The translations under genes and the position numbers were made by a program. The notes below the pieces were generated by a model. That model saw only the letters and a list, made by a program, of their open reading frames with translations. It was not told where the DNA came from and ran no database searches. Positions 48,076 to 57,305 of a DNA stretch of 64,000 nucleotides are shown here, one piece after another. Position 1 is the stretch's first letter. Every line of letters starts with the position of its first letter. The stretch covers positions 23,482 to 87,481 of the forward strand of contig JACRDI010000020.1 in assembly GCA_016218665.1 (NCBI GenBank), given 5' to 3'. Origin of the DNA: Desulfovibrio sp. (lineage in GTDB: Bacteria; Desulfobacterota; Desulfovibrionia; Desulfovibrionales; Desulfovibrionaceae).

Positions 48076-49506
48076 CTAGTCGTCCTGGTCCTTGCCCGGA
48101 ATCTGGATGTTGTATTTCTTGATCTTGTAGTGGATGGCCCGGCGGCTGATGCCCAGCAGGTCGGCGGCGTTCTTCTTGACCCAGGCCGCCCGCTCCAGCG
48201 CCCGGAGGATGGTCTGGTGCTCGTTCTCCTCAAGGGAGAGGGCGTCCGCGCCGGTGTTTGCCCCGTTGGCGACGCCAGCGCCGGCCGCAACGGCCGGGGA
48301 GGCCTCGGCGTGCAGGTTCTGGGCCTGCTCCAGCTGGATGTCCCTGGGCTCAAGCGTCTGGCCCGCGCAGAACACCACGCCGCCCTCAAGGGCGTGCTTC
48401 AGCTCGCGCACGTTGCCCGGCCAGCTGTGGGCCATGAGCATGGAGACGGTCTCCGGCGAGGCACTGACCCTGGGCCGGTGCTGGGCCACGCTGAAGGCAT
48501 CCAGGAAGCGCTCCACCAGGAGGGGGATGTCCTCCTTGCGCTCGCGCAGGGGGGGCACCTTGAGGGTGACCACCTTGAGGCGGAAATAGAGGTCCTCGCG
48601 GAACTCGCCCTTCTTCACCAGCGCGGGCAGGTCGGCATTGGTGGCGGCGATGACCCGGCAGTTGACCGGGATGGCGCGGGTGTCGCCCACGCGGCGCAGG
48701 GTGCGCTCCTGCAGAAAGCGCAGCAGCCGGGTCTGCATCTCCGGGCTGATGTTGCCGATCTCGTCGAGGAAAAGCGTGCCGCCGTCGGCCTCTTCCATCA
48801 GGCCCTTCTTGTCGCGCACGGCGTGGGTGAAGGATCCCTTCACGTGGCCGAAGAGCTCGCTCTCAAGCAGCGTGGGCTGGGTGCTGCCGCAGTCCACTAT
48901 GACGAAGGGGCCCTTGGCGCGCGGGGAGAGGTCGTGCAGCATGCGCGCCACCATCTCCTTGCCCGTGCCGGACTCGCCCAGGATGAGCACGGCCACGTCG
49001 GTGGGGGCCACGCGCTCGAGCAGGGCGTAAAAGTCGCGCATCACCGGGCTCTTGCCGCCCCAGATGACGTCGGAGATGAGCGGCCCCTTGAGCTTGGGGG
49101 CTTTCGGCTTCTCGTCCCGCTCCTGCACGCGGCCCAGGAGCGCCGCGATCTTCTGCAACAGCTGGTGCCCGTCGAAGGGCTTGGTCAGGTAGTCCGCCGC
49201 GCCGGAGCGGATGGTGGACACGGCGTCGGGGATGCTGCCGTAGGCGGTGAGCAGGATGACCGGGATGTGCGGCCACTGGACGAGGATCTCGTGCAGGAGC
49301 CCCACCCCGCCCATGCCGGGCATCTTCACGTCGGAGACGACCAAGTCCACCGGGTGCTGGGCCAGGACCTCCACGGCCTCCTCCGCGCTGCGCGCGGTGA
49401 GGGTCTTGTAGTGGGCGAAGGAGAGCCGCGCCTCCAGCACCTGCAGGATGTTCTTGTCGTCATCCACCACCAGGATGGTGGCATGCTCGCGCGTGGTGCT
49501 GTCCAT
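48076..49506 (-). CDS. glrR: Sigma-54-dependent response regulator, GlrR/QseF-like, with divergent GAFTGA loop
   Basis: The 476-residue regulator has a receiver domain (phospho-acceptor Asp59 in VVSDVKMPG), a sigma-54 AAA+ domain (Walker A GESGTGKE at about 177-184, Walker [11 protein letters not shown]) and a Fis-type helix-turn-helix ([17 protein letters not shown]). The sigma-54 contact loop, normally GAFTGA, reads GSFTHA at residues 224-229. The Phe-Thr core is kept, but Ala and the second Gly are changed. Order kinase - lipoprotein - regulator equals E. coli glrK-qseG-glrR. The QseF name follows from that synteny and is moderately sure. Confidence 0.88.
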   Translation of the reverse strand: MDSTTREHATILVVDDDKNILQVLEARLSFAHYKTLTARSAEEAVEVLAQHPVDLVVSDVKMPGMGGVGLLHEILVQWPHIPVILLTAYGSIPDAVSTIRSGAADYLTKPFDGHQLLQKIAALLGRVQERDEKPKAPKLKGPLISDVIWGGKSPVMRDFYALLERVAPTDVAVLILGESGTGKEMVARMLHDLSPRAKGPFVIVDCGSTQPTLLESELFGHVKGSFTHAVRDKKGLMEEADGGTLFLDEIGNISPEMQTRLLRFLQERTLRRVGDTRAIPVNCRVIAATNADLPALVKKGEFREDLYFRLKVVTLKVPPLRERKEDIPLLVERFLDAFSVAQHRPRVSASPETVSMLMAHSWPGNVRELKHALEGGVVFCAGQTLEPRDIQLEQAQNLHAEASPAVAAGAGVANGANTGADALSLEENEHQTILRALERAAWVKKNAADLLGISRRAIHYKIKKYNIQIPGKDQDD

Positions 49507-49516
49507 AGGCGGGCGC

Positions 49517-50170
49517 CTACTCCAGGCCCTTCTTCTTGATGGTGAGCTCCTGGTGCAGGCGCTCCAGGGCGTTCAGCTGGCTGCGCAGGCCCTCGGCCTC
49601 GGCCGTCTTCTTGCGCAGGGCCTCCTTCACCTTGCCGGTCTCCTCCTGGCAGCCGGCCAGGCGCTTGGTGCGCGCCAGCTCGGAGTCGATCTCCTCCTCG
49701 GTGAGCAGGGCCTTGCTCTCCGTGCTGCCAGAGGGCGCAAGCCGGGGCAGAAGCGGCGTGATGAGCCGGGGGTCCTCCGAGGGCAGGCCCTCGGGCGTCA
49801 TCCGCATCCAGGTATTCCAGATGTTGAGCGCCTCGTGCAGCTCCTCCGGGGTGCGGGCGGTGGCCAGCCGGGCGCAGGCTAGGCCGTAGTAGGCCTTGCG
49901 CGCCACCACAGGATCGGCCGTGTTGCCGGAAAGGCGCTGGAAGATGAAGGCGGCCTTCTCGTACTGCCCGGCCAGGTAGGAATCCACGGCCAGCACGTAG
50001 GCGGAGCGGGGATCCTGCGCGGGGGAGGCCGTGTCTTTGCCGTTCATGGCGGCGCAGCCCGAAAGGGCCAGGACGCCGAACATCAAAAAGGCGCGCGCGG
50101 AGCGTCCCAGGGTGCGGGAGCAGCTCACGCGGGCGCTCGAAAGCCGCGAGGGATGCAGTTTCATGGGCAT
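49517..50170 (-). CDS. qseG: QseG-like lipoprotein of the GlrK-GlrR system
   Basis: The 217-residue protein has a long N-terminus ending in a hydrophobic stretch and lipobox (FLMFGVLALSGC), so it is a lipoprotein. The mature part is helical with TPR-like spacing (AVDSYLAGQYEKAAFIFQRL) and a charged coiled coil at the C-terminus (about 165-215). Its position between a HAMP kinase and a sigma-54 regulator matches E. coli QseG, an outer-membrane lipoprotein that stimulates the kinase. Direct sequence similarity to QseG cannot be checked here. The start ATG lies five bases beyond the kinase stop. Confidence 0.75.
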   Translation of the reverse strand: MPMKLHPSRLSSARVSCSRTLGRSARAFLMFGVLALSGCAAMNGKDTASPAQDPRSAYVLAVDSYLAGQYEKAAFIFQRLSGNTADPVVARKAYYGLACARLATARTPEELHEALNIWNTWMRMTPEGLPSEDPRLITPLLPRLAPSGSTESKALLTEEEIDSELARTKRLAGCQEETGKVKEALRKKTAEAEGLRSQLNALERLHQELTIKKKGLE

Positions 50171-50174
50171 GTCC

Positions 50175-51611
50175 CTATACCATCGTCCTCGGCTTGGGAA
50201 GGGAAAAGCAGAAGCTGGAGCCGCGCCCCGGCGCGCTGTTGAGCCACATGCTCCCGCCGTGGGCCTCCACAATGCCCCGGGCGATGGGCAGGCCCAGGCC
50301 CAGGCCGTCCACGCTGCCCCGCACCGAGGGGTCGCGGTAGTACTTGATGAAGATGCGCTCCTGCTCCTCCGGCGCAATGCCGGGGCCCTCGTCCACCACG
50401 CAGAAGATGACGGACTTGCCGGAAGGCTCCGGGGTGACGGAAAGGCGCACCACGCTCTCCGGCGGGGAGAACTTGATGGCGTTGCCCAGGAGGTTCACCA
50501 GCACCTGGGTGATGTGCTCGTGGTCGGCCTCCACGAAGACGAAGTCCTTGGGCAGCTCCGCCGCAAGCTCCACGTTCTTGGCCAGGGCCGTGGACTGGAG
50601 CCTGTCGATGGCCTGGCGGGCCAGGGCGGCGGCGTCCAGGGGCTCGGTGCTCAGCTTGAGGCGCTGGGCCTCCAGGCTCGACACCTTCATGAGCCGCTCC
50701 AGCAGGTGCGTCAGGCGCAGGGCCTCCTGGCGGGAGATGTCCAGGAACTGCCGCTGCTTCTCGTTCACCTCGCCGAAGACCCCGTCGGCCACAAGGTCCA
50801 CGGACTCGCGGATGCTGGTGAGCGGCGTGCGGATCTCGTGGGAGAGCATGGCGATGAAGTCCTGGCGCATCTTTTCTTCCTCGGTCAGGCGCGCGGTCAT
50901 GCTGTTGAAGGCCTGGGCCAGCTCGCCCAGCTCGTCGTGGGTGGCCACGCGCACGGGCCGGGTGGGCTCGCCGCTGCCCAGCTCGCGGATGCCGCGGCGG
51001 ATCTCTGAAAGCGAAAGGTTCAGCCGGTAGGCGATGAACACGCTGCCCAGCACCCCGAAGGCGATGCTGGCCACCAGGCCGAAGAAGCCCAGGCGCTCGG
51101 CCGCGCGGCTGCGGTCGGCCAGCTCGTTCAGCCGAACCTCCATCTCCTGCTGGTTCTGCTGGCGCGCGTCGGAGAGGATATCCAGCCAGCGGGTCACGGT
51201 CTTGTCCGGCAGCACCTTGGGGCCGGTGTCGCGGCTTCTGGCCAGCAGCTCGGCGTACTCCGTGGTGAGCACGGCCCACTGCTCCTTGTAGTCCGGATGG
51301 CGCGAGAGCACCGAGGTCAGCGTCTTGCCGAAGTCCTCCAGGTCGGAGACAAAGGCCTCCATGTAGGCGTCCTTCTGCAATATCTCGTAGCGCTTGCGGT
51401 TCTCCTCCAGGGAGAGCAGCTGCTGGATCATGCGCTGGGCGGAGAGGTCCATGTCGTAGTTGACGTTGACGATGGCCGAGGAGACCTCGACGAGGTTCTG
51501 GATGCGCAGGATGAGCACGCTGGTGGTGGCGTAGAAGATGCCCACCAGCACCATGCACCAGATGAGGAGTTTGGCGGTGATGCCCAGCCGCCGCGGCGAG
51601 TTCCTATCCAA
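50175..51611 (-). CDS. glrK: Sensor histidine kinase, GlrK/QseE-like
   Basis: The 478-residue inner-membrane kinase has TM1 (about 12-34), a helical periplasmic domain (about 35-170) and TM2 (about 173-195). It then has HAMP, a HisKA domain (phospho-acceptor His in MLSHEIRTPLTSI) and HATPase (LVNLLGNAIKFSPPE, DEGPGIAPEEQ, GLGLPIARGIVEAHGG). It heads an operon with a lipoprotein and a sigma-54 regulator, the glrK-qseG-glrR layout known in enterobacteria for envelope stress and small-RNA control. The start is a TTG with AAGGAC seven bases upstream; the next in-frame ATG lies inside TM1. Confidence 0.87.
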   Translation of the reverse strand: MDRNSPRRLGITAKLLIWCMVLVGIFYATTSVLILRIQNLVEVSSAIVNVNYDMDLSAQRMIQQLLSLEENRKRYEILQKDAYMEAFVSDLEDFGKTLTSVLSRHPDYKEQWAVLTTEYAELLARSRDTGPKVLPDKTVTRWLDILSDARQQNQQEMEVRLNELADRSRAAERLGFFGLVASIAFGVLGSVFIAYRLNLSLSEIRRGIRELGSGEPTRPVRVATHDELGELAQAFNSMTARLTEEEKMRQDFIAMLSHEIRTPLTSIRESVDLVADGVFGEVNEKQRQFLDISRQEALRLTHLLERLMKVSSLEAQRLKLSTEPLDAAALARQAIDRLQSTALAKNVELAAELPKDFVFVEADHEHITQVLVNLLGNAIKFSPPESVVRLSVTPEPSGKSVIFCVVDEGPGIAPEEQERIFIKYYRDPSVRGSVDGLGLGLPIARGIVEAHGGSMWLNSAPGRGSSFCFSLPKPRTMV

Positions 51612-51692
51612 GCGCCCGTCCTTGTTCCCGCAGGGTGCGGTAAGGGTGTCCGCTTCTCCTACGCCACTTCGCCGCCGGGGTCCATGCCCCGG

Positions 51693-52904
51693 CTACTGGC
51701 CCCCGGCCTGGTTTCCGGCCTGATCGCCGGCCTGGTTTCCAGTCTGGCCTCCAGCCTGGCCCCCAGTCTGATCTGGGGCCTGCGCCGCGGAGGGCAGCAG
51801 GTCCAGCACCAGGATGTCCGGCGGGGCCAGCACGCGCAAGGGGGGGCCCCAGAAACCCGCGCCGGCGCTCACGCCCAGCACATGGCCGTTCTCCTCGTAG
51901 AAGCCGCCCATGAACTCGTTGAACAGGCGCACCACCAGGTAGAACGGATACAGCTGCCCCCGGTGCGTGTGGCCGGAGAGCATCAGCTCTATGCCGAGGG
52001 GCTGCGCGGCCTCGCGCCAGGCCGCGGGCCTGTGGTTCAGCAGGATGCGGAACATGTTCGGATCGCTGTCCCCGGCCACGGAGCGGATCTCCCGGACGAT
52101 GTCCTCAAGCACCGCGCCGGACCGGCCGGGATCGTCGATGCCGAGGAGCTGCACCCCGGTGCCCGGCAGGACGGCGGTGCGGTTGCGCAGAAGCTCCGCC
52201 CCGATCCACTGGAACACGCGGGCGCTCTTGGCGTCGCCTTCGTAGCGTTCGTGGTTGCCGAACACGCCGTACATGCCCATGGGCGGACGCATGTCCCGCA
52301 GGATGGCCGCGTAGGGTTCCAGGGCGTCCGGGTGGTCGTTGACCATGTCGCCCACGAGGACCACCACGTCGGGCCGCTGCGCGCGCACGAGGGCCACCAG
52401 CTCCCGCAGGCGGGAGGGGATGGTGAGGGCGCCCAGGTGCAGGTCGGTCACCACGGCCACACGCACCGGGCGCAGCAGCTTGGGCGAGACCATGCGCCGC
52501 GAAAGCACGCGCAGGTTGGCCGTCTCGCGCACGCCCCAGGTCACGGTGGCCACGGCCATGGCCGTAACGGCCAGCATGGCCCGGCGCGAACGCAGCACCG
52601 GCGCCTGCCGGGGCAGGGCCAGTCGGGCGCCGGTCTCGGCCGTCAGCAGCATCACCTGAAACAGGAACATGTAGGCCACCAGGCCGAAGACCCCGTAGCC
52701 GATCCACCAGGCGGGCCGGGCCACGGCCATGGGCCAGCTCTCGGGCATGAGCCGGGTGGAGGCCAGGAACAGGCTCAGGGTCAGGCCGCCCAGCAGGGTG
52801 AGGGCGAAGCGCCGGCGGGAAAGCCCGGCCTGGCGGCGTATCTGCAGCAGCACCACCAGCAGCATGAACATGAAGACGATGGTGAAGATGAGGTAGAAGC
52901 GCAT
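51693..52904 (-). CDS. Membrane-anchored metallophosphoesterase with XQAG-repeat tail
   Basis: The 403-residue protein has four or five N-terminal membrane helices (about residues 1-135) and a calcineurin-like phosphoesterase domain. The domain's metal ligands lie in VVTDLHLG, LVGDMVNDH, VFGNHERYEGD, LLNHRP and MLSGHTHRGQ. Relatives include YkoQ/YaeI-type enzymes. The substrate is unknown, possibly a lipid or nucleotide at the membrane. The last 26 residues are six and a half copies of the tetrapeptide X-Gln-(Ala/Thr)-Gly, where X is Asp, Asn or Gly. CCGGAGC precedes the chosen ATG. Confidence 0.9.
   Translation of the reverse strand: MRFYLIFTIVFMFMLLVVLLQIRRQAGLSRRRFALTLLGGLTLSLFLASTRLMPESWPMAVARPAWWIGYGVFGLVAYMFLFQVMLLTAETGARLALPRQAPVLRSRRAMLAVTAMAVATVTWGVRETANLRVLSRRMVSPKLLRPVRVAVVTDLHLGALTIPSRLRELVALVRAQRPDVVVLVGDMVNDHPDALEPYAAILRDMRPPMGMYGVFGNHERYEGDAKSARVFQWIGAELLRNRTAVLPGTGVQLLGIDDPGRSGAVLEDIVREIRSVAGDSDPNMFRILLNHRPAAWREAAQPLGIELMLSGHTHRGQLYPFYLVVRLFNEFMGGFYEENGHVLGVSAGAGFWGPPLRVLAPPDILVLDLLPSAAQAPDQTGGQAGGQTGNQAGDQAGNQAGGQ
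51696..51773 (-). repeat. 12-bp tandem repeat encoding the XQAG tail
   Basis: About six and a half imperfect units of a 12-base repeat (NNCCAGNCNGGC type) lie in frame at the 3' end of the metallophosphoesterase gene. Such arrays change copy number by slippage without breaking the frame. Confidence 0.85.
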
Positions 52905-53188
52905 GGGGGCTCCGGTGTTGACGAAAAAAGCGGCCTGCCTTTGGCGGCCCATGCACAGTAGGGATGCCGCCCCGGCCAGTCAAGGTGAACCCGGCGAGGT
53001 GAACCCGGCAAGGCGGGCGCGGCAGGGCAGGGCCGACCAGACGGGCGGAGCGGGGGCGCGGCGACAGGGCGCTCCAGGCCGGGTCTCCCGGCGACGGCGG
53101 GGCCACGGCCGCGATCAGATCCGGGCCCTTTACTCGCCCGCGCCCCTCGGGCATCATGCCCGCAGCACAAAACACCCCGGAGGCTCCC

Positions 53189-53434
53189 ATGCGCCAGCTC
53201 TATCTCGTGTACCGCGTCATGCCCGACGGCATGCGCCACCCGGAAACCATCATGGCCATGGGCGAGGACGACCTCAAGAACGCGGCCAAGACCCTGGACC
53301 AGCTCATCGCCGACGACGCGCCCGAGCAGGCTCTGCGCCAGGGGGAACGCTGGGAGTTCGTGGCCCAGGACGACGCCCCGCTCGCCGACTGGGAAGAAAT
53401 CGCCCCGCCCGACTCCCGCTCCATGCCCTACTAG
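53189..53434 (+). CDS. Small hypothetical protein (81 aa)
   Basis: I do not recognise this protein. It is acidic, without membrane segment or signal (MRQLYLVYRVMPDGMRHPE at the start, ending DSRSMPY), with a predicted beta-hairpin followed by a helix (MGEDDLKNAAKTLDQLIADD). CCCGGAGGCTCCC before the ATG and a terminator right behind support a real gene. It is divergent from the metallophosphoesterase across a GC-rich 284-base gap in which I see no other gene. Confidence 0.7.
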   Translation: MRQLYLVYRVMPDGMRHPETIMAMGEDDLKNAAKTLDQLIADDAPEQALRQGERWEFVAQDDAPLADWEEIAPPDSRSMPY

Positions 53435-53450
53435 CCCCTCGCCACAACGG

Positions 53451-53484
53451 AAAAGGGCCGGAGGATCGCTCCCCCGGCCTTTTC
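53451..53484. terminator. Bidirectional terminator between the 81-aa gene and benE
   Basis: AAAAGG(G)CCGG and CCGGCCTTTT form a 10-bp stem with one bulged G, flanked by A and T runs on opposite sides. It therefore serves both convergent genes. Confidence 0.85.
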
Positions 53485-53506
53485 TGATTTCTTCGCCCCG
53501 ATGCTA

Positions 53507-54727
53507 CTAGGCCGCCCGCCGCGCGGTGAGGGCCAGGTCGGCCAGCACGCCGCCCACAAGGCCCCAGAAGGCCGAGCCCACGCCGAACACCGACACGCCC
53601 GACACGGTCACCAGGAAGGTCACCAGCGCGGCCTCGCGCCGGGGCTCGTCGGCCATGGCCTGGGACAGGCCGTTCTGCAACGCGCCGAACAGCGCCAGAC
53701 CGGAAATGGACGCGATGAGCCCGTGCGGCAGCGCGGTGAACAGCCCCACCAGCGTAGCCCCGAAGATTCCCACCAGCAGATAGGCCAGCCCGCAGGCCAC
53801 CCCGGCCACGTAGCGCTTGTCCGGGTCGCCGTGGGCCTCCGGCCCGGTGCAGATGGCCGCCGTGATAGCCGCCAGGTTGATGCCGTGCGAGCCGAAGGGC
53901 GCCAGCAGGGCCGAAAGAGCGCCGGTCGCCGCCACCAGCGGGCCGCCGGGGGTCTGGTAGCCGGCGGTGCGCAGCACGCCCAGGCCCGTGGCGTTCTGCC
54001 CGGTCATCGTCACGAGGAATAGCGGCACCCCAAGGCCGATGAGCGCGCCCAGGCTGAAGCTCGGCGCGGTGAGCTCCGGCCGGGCCACGCTGGCCTCCAC
54101 GGGCGCGAAATCAAGCAGCCCCAGCGCCGCCGCCGCCACGAGCCCCACAAGCAGCGTGGCCACGATGGCGTAGCGCGGCCACAGCCGCTTCATGGCCAGA
54201 TAGCTGGCGAGCATGGGCGCGACGAGCAGGGGCGTGGCCCGCATGGCCGTGAACACGTCCACCCCGAAGCGGAACAGGATGCCCGCCAGCATGGCCGCCA
54301 CCACGGCCTGGGGGATGCGTTCCATGAGCGCGCCGAAGAGCCCGGTGGCCCCGAACACGGTGATGGCCACGGCCGCGAACACGAAGGCCCCGATGGCCTC
54401 GGGATACGGATAGGCCGTCCACCCGGCGGCCAGGAGCGCCGCGCCGGGCGTGGACCAGGCGATGATCACCGGCGCGCGGTACACGAGGCTGAGGATGAGG
54501 CCGCACAGCCCTGACCCGATGGAGATGGCCCAGATCCAGCTGGTGAGCTGGCCCGAGGACAGCCCGGCCTGCCCGGCCGCCTGGAAGATGATGGCCGCCG
54601 GGCCGCCGTAGGAGACCACCACGGCGATGATCCCGGCCACCAGGGCCGAGAGCGAGAAGTCGCGCCGCAGGTCGCCCAGGCTGGCCGCCTGGGTGAGCAC
54701 AAGGGTTTTGGGGGAAGTGTCGCGCAT
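53507..54727 (-). CDS. benE: BenE/YdcO-family transporter
   Basis: The 406-residue membrane protein has about twelve hydrophobic segments and matches the BenE family of putative benzoate:proton symporters. Features include AIIFQAAGQAGLSSGQLTSW near the start, IIAWSTPGAALLAAGW and LVTMTGQNATGLGVLRTAGY. No aromatic degradation gene is nearby, so the actual substrate is open. GGAGGCGCCC precedes the ATG. The 306-base gap upstream contains GC-rich, low-complexity sequence with a doubled CTCGGCAGCGG word near 54956. Confidence 0.9.
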   Translation of the reverse strand: MRDTSPKTLVLTQAASLGDLRRDFSLSALVAGIIAVVVSYGGPAAIIFQAAGQAGLSSGQLTSWIWAISIGSGLCGLILSLVYRAPVIIAWSTPGAALLAAGWTAYPYPEAIGAFVFAAVAITVFGATGLFGALMERIPQAVVAAMLAGILFRFGVDVFTAMRATPLLVAPMLASYLAMKRLWPRYAIVATLLVGLVAAAALGLLDFAPVEASVARPELTAPSFSLGALIGLGVPLFLVTMTGQNATGLGVLRTAGYQTPGGPLVAATGALSALLAPFGSHGINLAAITAAICTGPEAHGDPDKRYVAGVACGLAYLLVGIFGATLVGLFTALPHGLIASISGLALFGALQNGLSQAMADEPRREAALVTFLVTVSGVSVFGVGSAFWGLVGGVLADLALTARRAA

Positions 54728-55033
54728 GGGCGCCTCCGAGGGTGCCTTCCGCGTGGGGAAGGGTTTCGGTGGTACGCCCCGTGCGTATCGCGGCGCGGGG
54801 CGCAGCCCAGGCGAGCGGCTGGATGAGGGGTCCGCGCTTCCTCGTGGTTTTCTCCACGCGTTTCGCCAGTCACGCGGCCCCGAAGTGAAGGGGAATGTCT
54901 ACTCCCGGCGGGGGGCGGGCGTCAAGGCGGCCGGTGCGCCCTCACCGCCCGCGGCCTCGGCAGCGGACTCGGCAGCGGCCGCGACTCCGGTCCCGAGGGC
55001 TCCGTCCGCCGCCCGGCGGACGTCGGCCGCGCA
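54728..55033. other. GC-rich non-coding stretch upstream of benE
   Basis: I find no gene here. Sequence from about 54900 to 55030 is low-complexity (runs of GCGGC/CTCGGC words) and open in several frames only because of its composition. The benE promoter is expected near 54740-54860 but no good match is visible. Confidence 0.45.
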
Positions 55034-55216
55034 TCAGCGGCCGGACGGGTTCAACTCCGCGCAGCGGCAGCCGCCCTCGCGTTTCGCGGCAAGGATGGCC
55101 GCGAGGATGGTGGACCGGCCGTGGGCCCTGGCGTCAGTTTCTATGGCGGCCCTGGTGTGGCCGAAGCAGTGGCAGACGATGTCGTCCATTTCGCCCATCC
55201 CGGCCGTCTCGTTCAT
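55034..55216 (-). CDS. BFD-like [2Fe-2S]-binding protein
   Basis: The 60-residue protein matches the BFD-type 2Fe-2S fold. CHCFGHTRAAIE supplies the first Cys pair and GGCRCAELNP the second, with the helical GRSTILAAILAAK between. Such proteins resemble bacterioferritin-associated ferredoxin and NifU/NirB middle domains, and may carry a cluster for transfer. No bacterioferritin gene is adjacent. It is followed by low-complexity sequence and preceded by the terminator of the aminotransferase gene. Confidence 0.85.
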   Translation of the reverse strand: MNETAGMGEMDDIVCHCFGHTRAAIETDARAHGRSTILAAILAAKREGGCRCAELNPSGR

Positions 55217-55235
55217 GCGCGCGCCCCCCGTGAAG

Positions 55236-55280
55236 CAAAAGCGCCCGGCCCCTTCCGTGGTGCGGAAGAAGCCGGGCGCG
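55236..55280 (-). terminator. Terminator of the metF-asd-aminotransferase operon
   Basis: A perfect 9-bp stem (GCGCCCGGC / GCCGGGCGC) with an inner TTCC/GGAA helix is flanked on the left by AAAA, giving a U-tract on the minus strand. It lies 23 bases after the aminotransferase stop. Confidence 0.85.
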
Positions 55281-55302
55281 TGGTTTCTCTTGCCCCGCCG
55301 CG

Positions 55303-56241
55303 CTAGAAGGCCAGACCGTTCTGCTTCAGGTCGGCCTGCAGCAACGCCCGGATCTTCTTCGTCACCGGGCCGGGCCGGGCGTCGTGGACGGGCTTGTTGT
55401 TGTAGCGCACGATGCCGATGGCGTCGAAGCTGGTGCCCACCATCATGGCCTCGCGGGCGGCGAAGAGCTCGTCCTCGGTGACGCCCTTGAAGATGACCGG
55501 CATGTCGTTCTTCACCAGATCCACCGCGCGCATGAGGGTGGTGCCCGCCAGCGCGTTGGTGAACTCAGGGATCACCAGCCGGCCCTCCCCGTCCACCAGG
55601 GCCACGTTCTCCGTGGCGCCCTCGGCCAGGAAGCCGTTTTCGTCGAAGCACAGGGGGAAGTCCACGCGGTTGTTCACCGCCTCGCGCTTCATGAGCACAT
55701 TGGGCAGGTAATTGGTGGTCTTGACCGTGGCCATCCAGGCCTGCTTGGCCGGAATGGACGTGCGCATGGCCGTGACGCCCTTTTCGAACGCCGCCTCCGG
55801 CCGCTTGTGCATGCGGTAGGCCACCACGTACAGGCTGGGCACCGGGCTCTCGTAGGGGTCGAGCCCGAAGCCGCCGGGGCCGCGCCCCAGGAGCACGCGG
55901 ATGAGCCCGTCGGGCTCGTTGCCGGCGGCCGCCACCTCGATGATGGCCTCCTTCAGCTCGTTCCAGGAGCACGGCGGCTCCAGGTGGATGGCCTGGCAGG
56001 AGATCTTCATGCGGCGGATGTGCGCGTCCAGCTGGTAGAGCTTGCGGCCCTCGTACTTGAGCGACTCGAACACGCCGTCGCCCCGGTGCACCAGGTGGTC
56101 GTCCCAGGGCATGAGCATGAGCCGGGCGTCGGTGCCGATGACCCCCACCCGGTGGTCGTAGAAGGCTAAGACCTCTTCGGTTCCGGGGCGGATGGCCTCA
56201 AGCAGCGCCTCAAGATAGTCCTGCGTTCCGGCGACGCGCAT
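55303..56241 (-). CDS. ilvE: Class IV PLP aminotransferase (branched-chain amino acid aminotransferase-like)
   Basis: The 312-residue fold-type IV enzyme has DDHLVHRGDGVFESL at the active-site entrance, the PLP lysine in TVKTTNYLPNVL and the phosphate-binding LAGTTLMRAVDL. It may be the branched-chain aminotransferase IlvE or a relative (D-amino-acid transaminase, aminodeoxychorismate lyase). The N-terminal 40 residues are longer than usual IlvE. AAAAGGAGCCGCAC precedes the ATG. It follows asd by 20 bases in the same operon, consistent with amino acid synthesis. Confidence 0.85.
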   Translation of the reverse strand: MRVAGTQDYLEALLEAIRPGTEEVLAFYDHRVGVIGTDARLMLMPWDDHLVHRGDGVFESLKYEGRKLYQLDAHIRRMKISCQAIHLEPPCSWNELKEAIIEVAAAGNEPDGLIRVLLGRGPGGFGLDPYESPVPSLYVVAYRMHKRPEAAFEKGVTAMRTSIPAKQAWMATVKTTNYLPNVLMKREAVNNRVDFPLCFDENGFLAEGATENVALVDGEGRLVIPEFTNALAGTTLMRAVDLVKNDMPVIFKGVTEDELFAAREAMMVGTSFDAIGIVRYNNKPVHDARPGPVTKKIRALLQADLKQNGLAF

Positions 56242-56261
56242 GTGCGGCTCCTTTTGCGGTT

Positions 56262-57293
<1,032 letters not shown>

Positions 57294-57305
57294 GTTCCTC
57301 TCCGT

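Noticed and set aside
54111..54857. Minus-strand frame starting MEKTTRKRG upstream of benE.
   Set aside because: It runs out of frame through the well-supported BenE gene and shows no family features.
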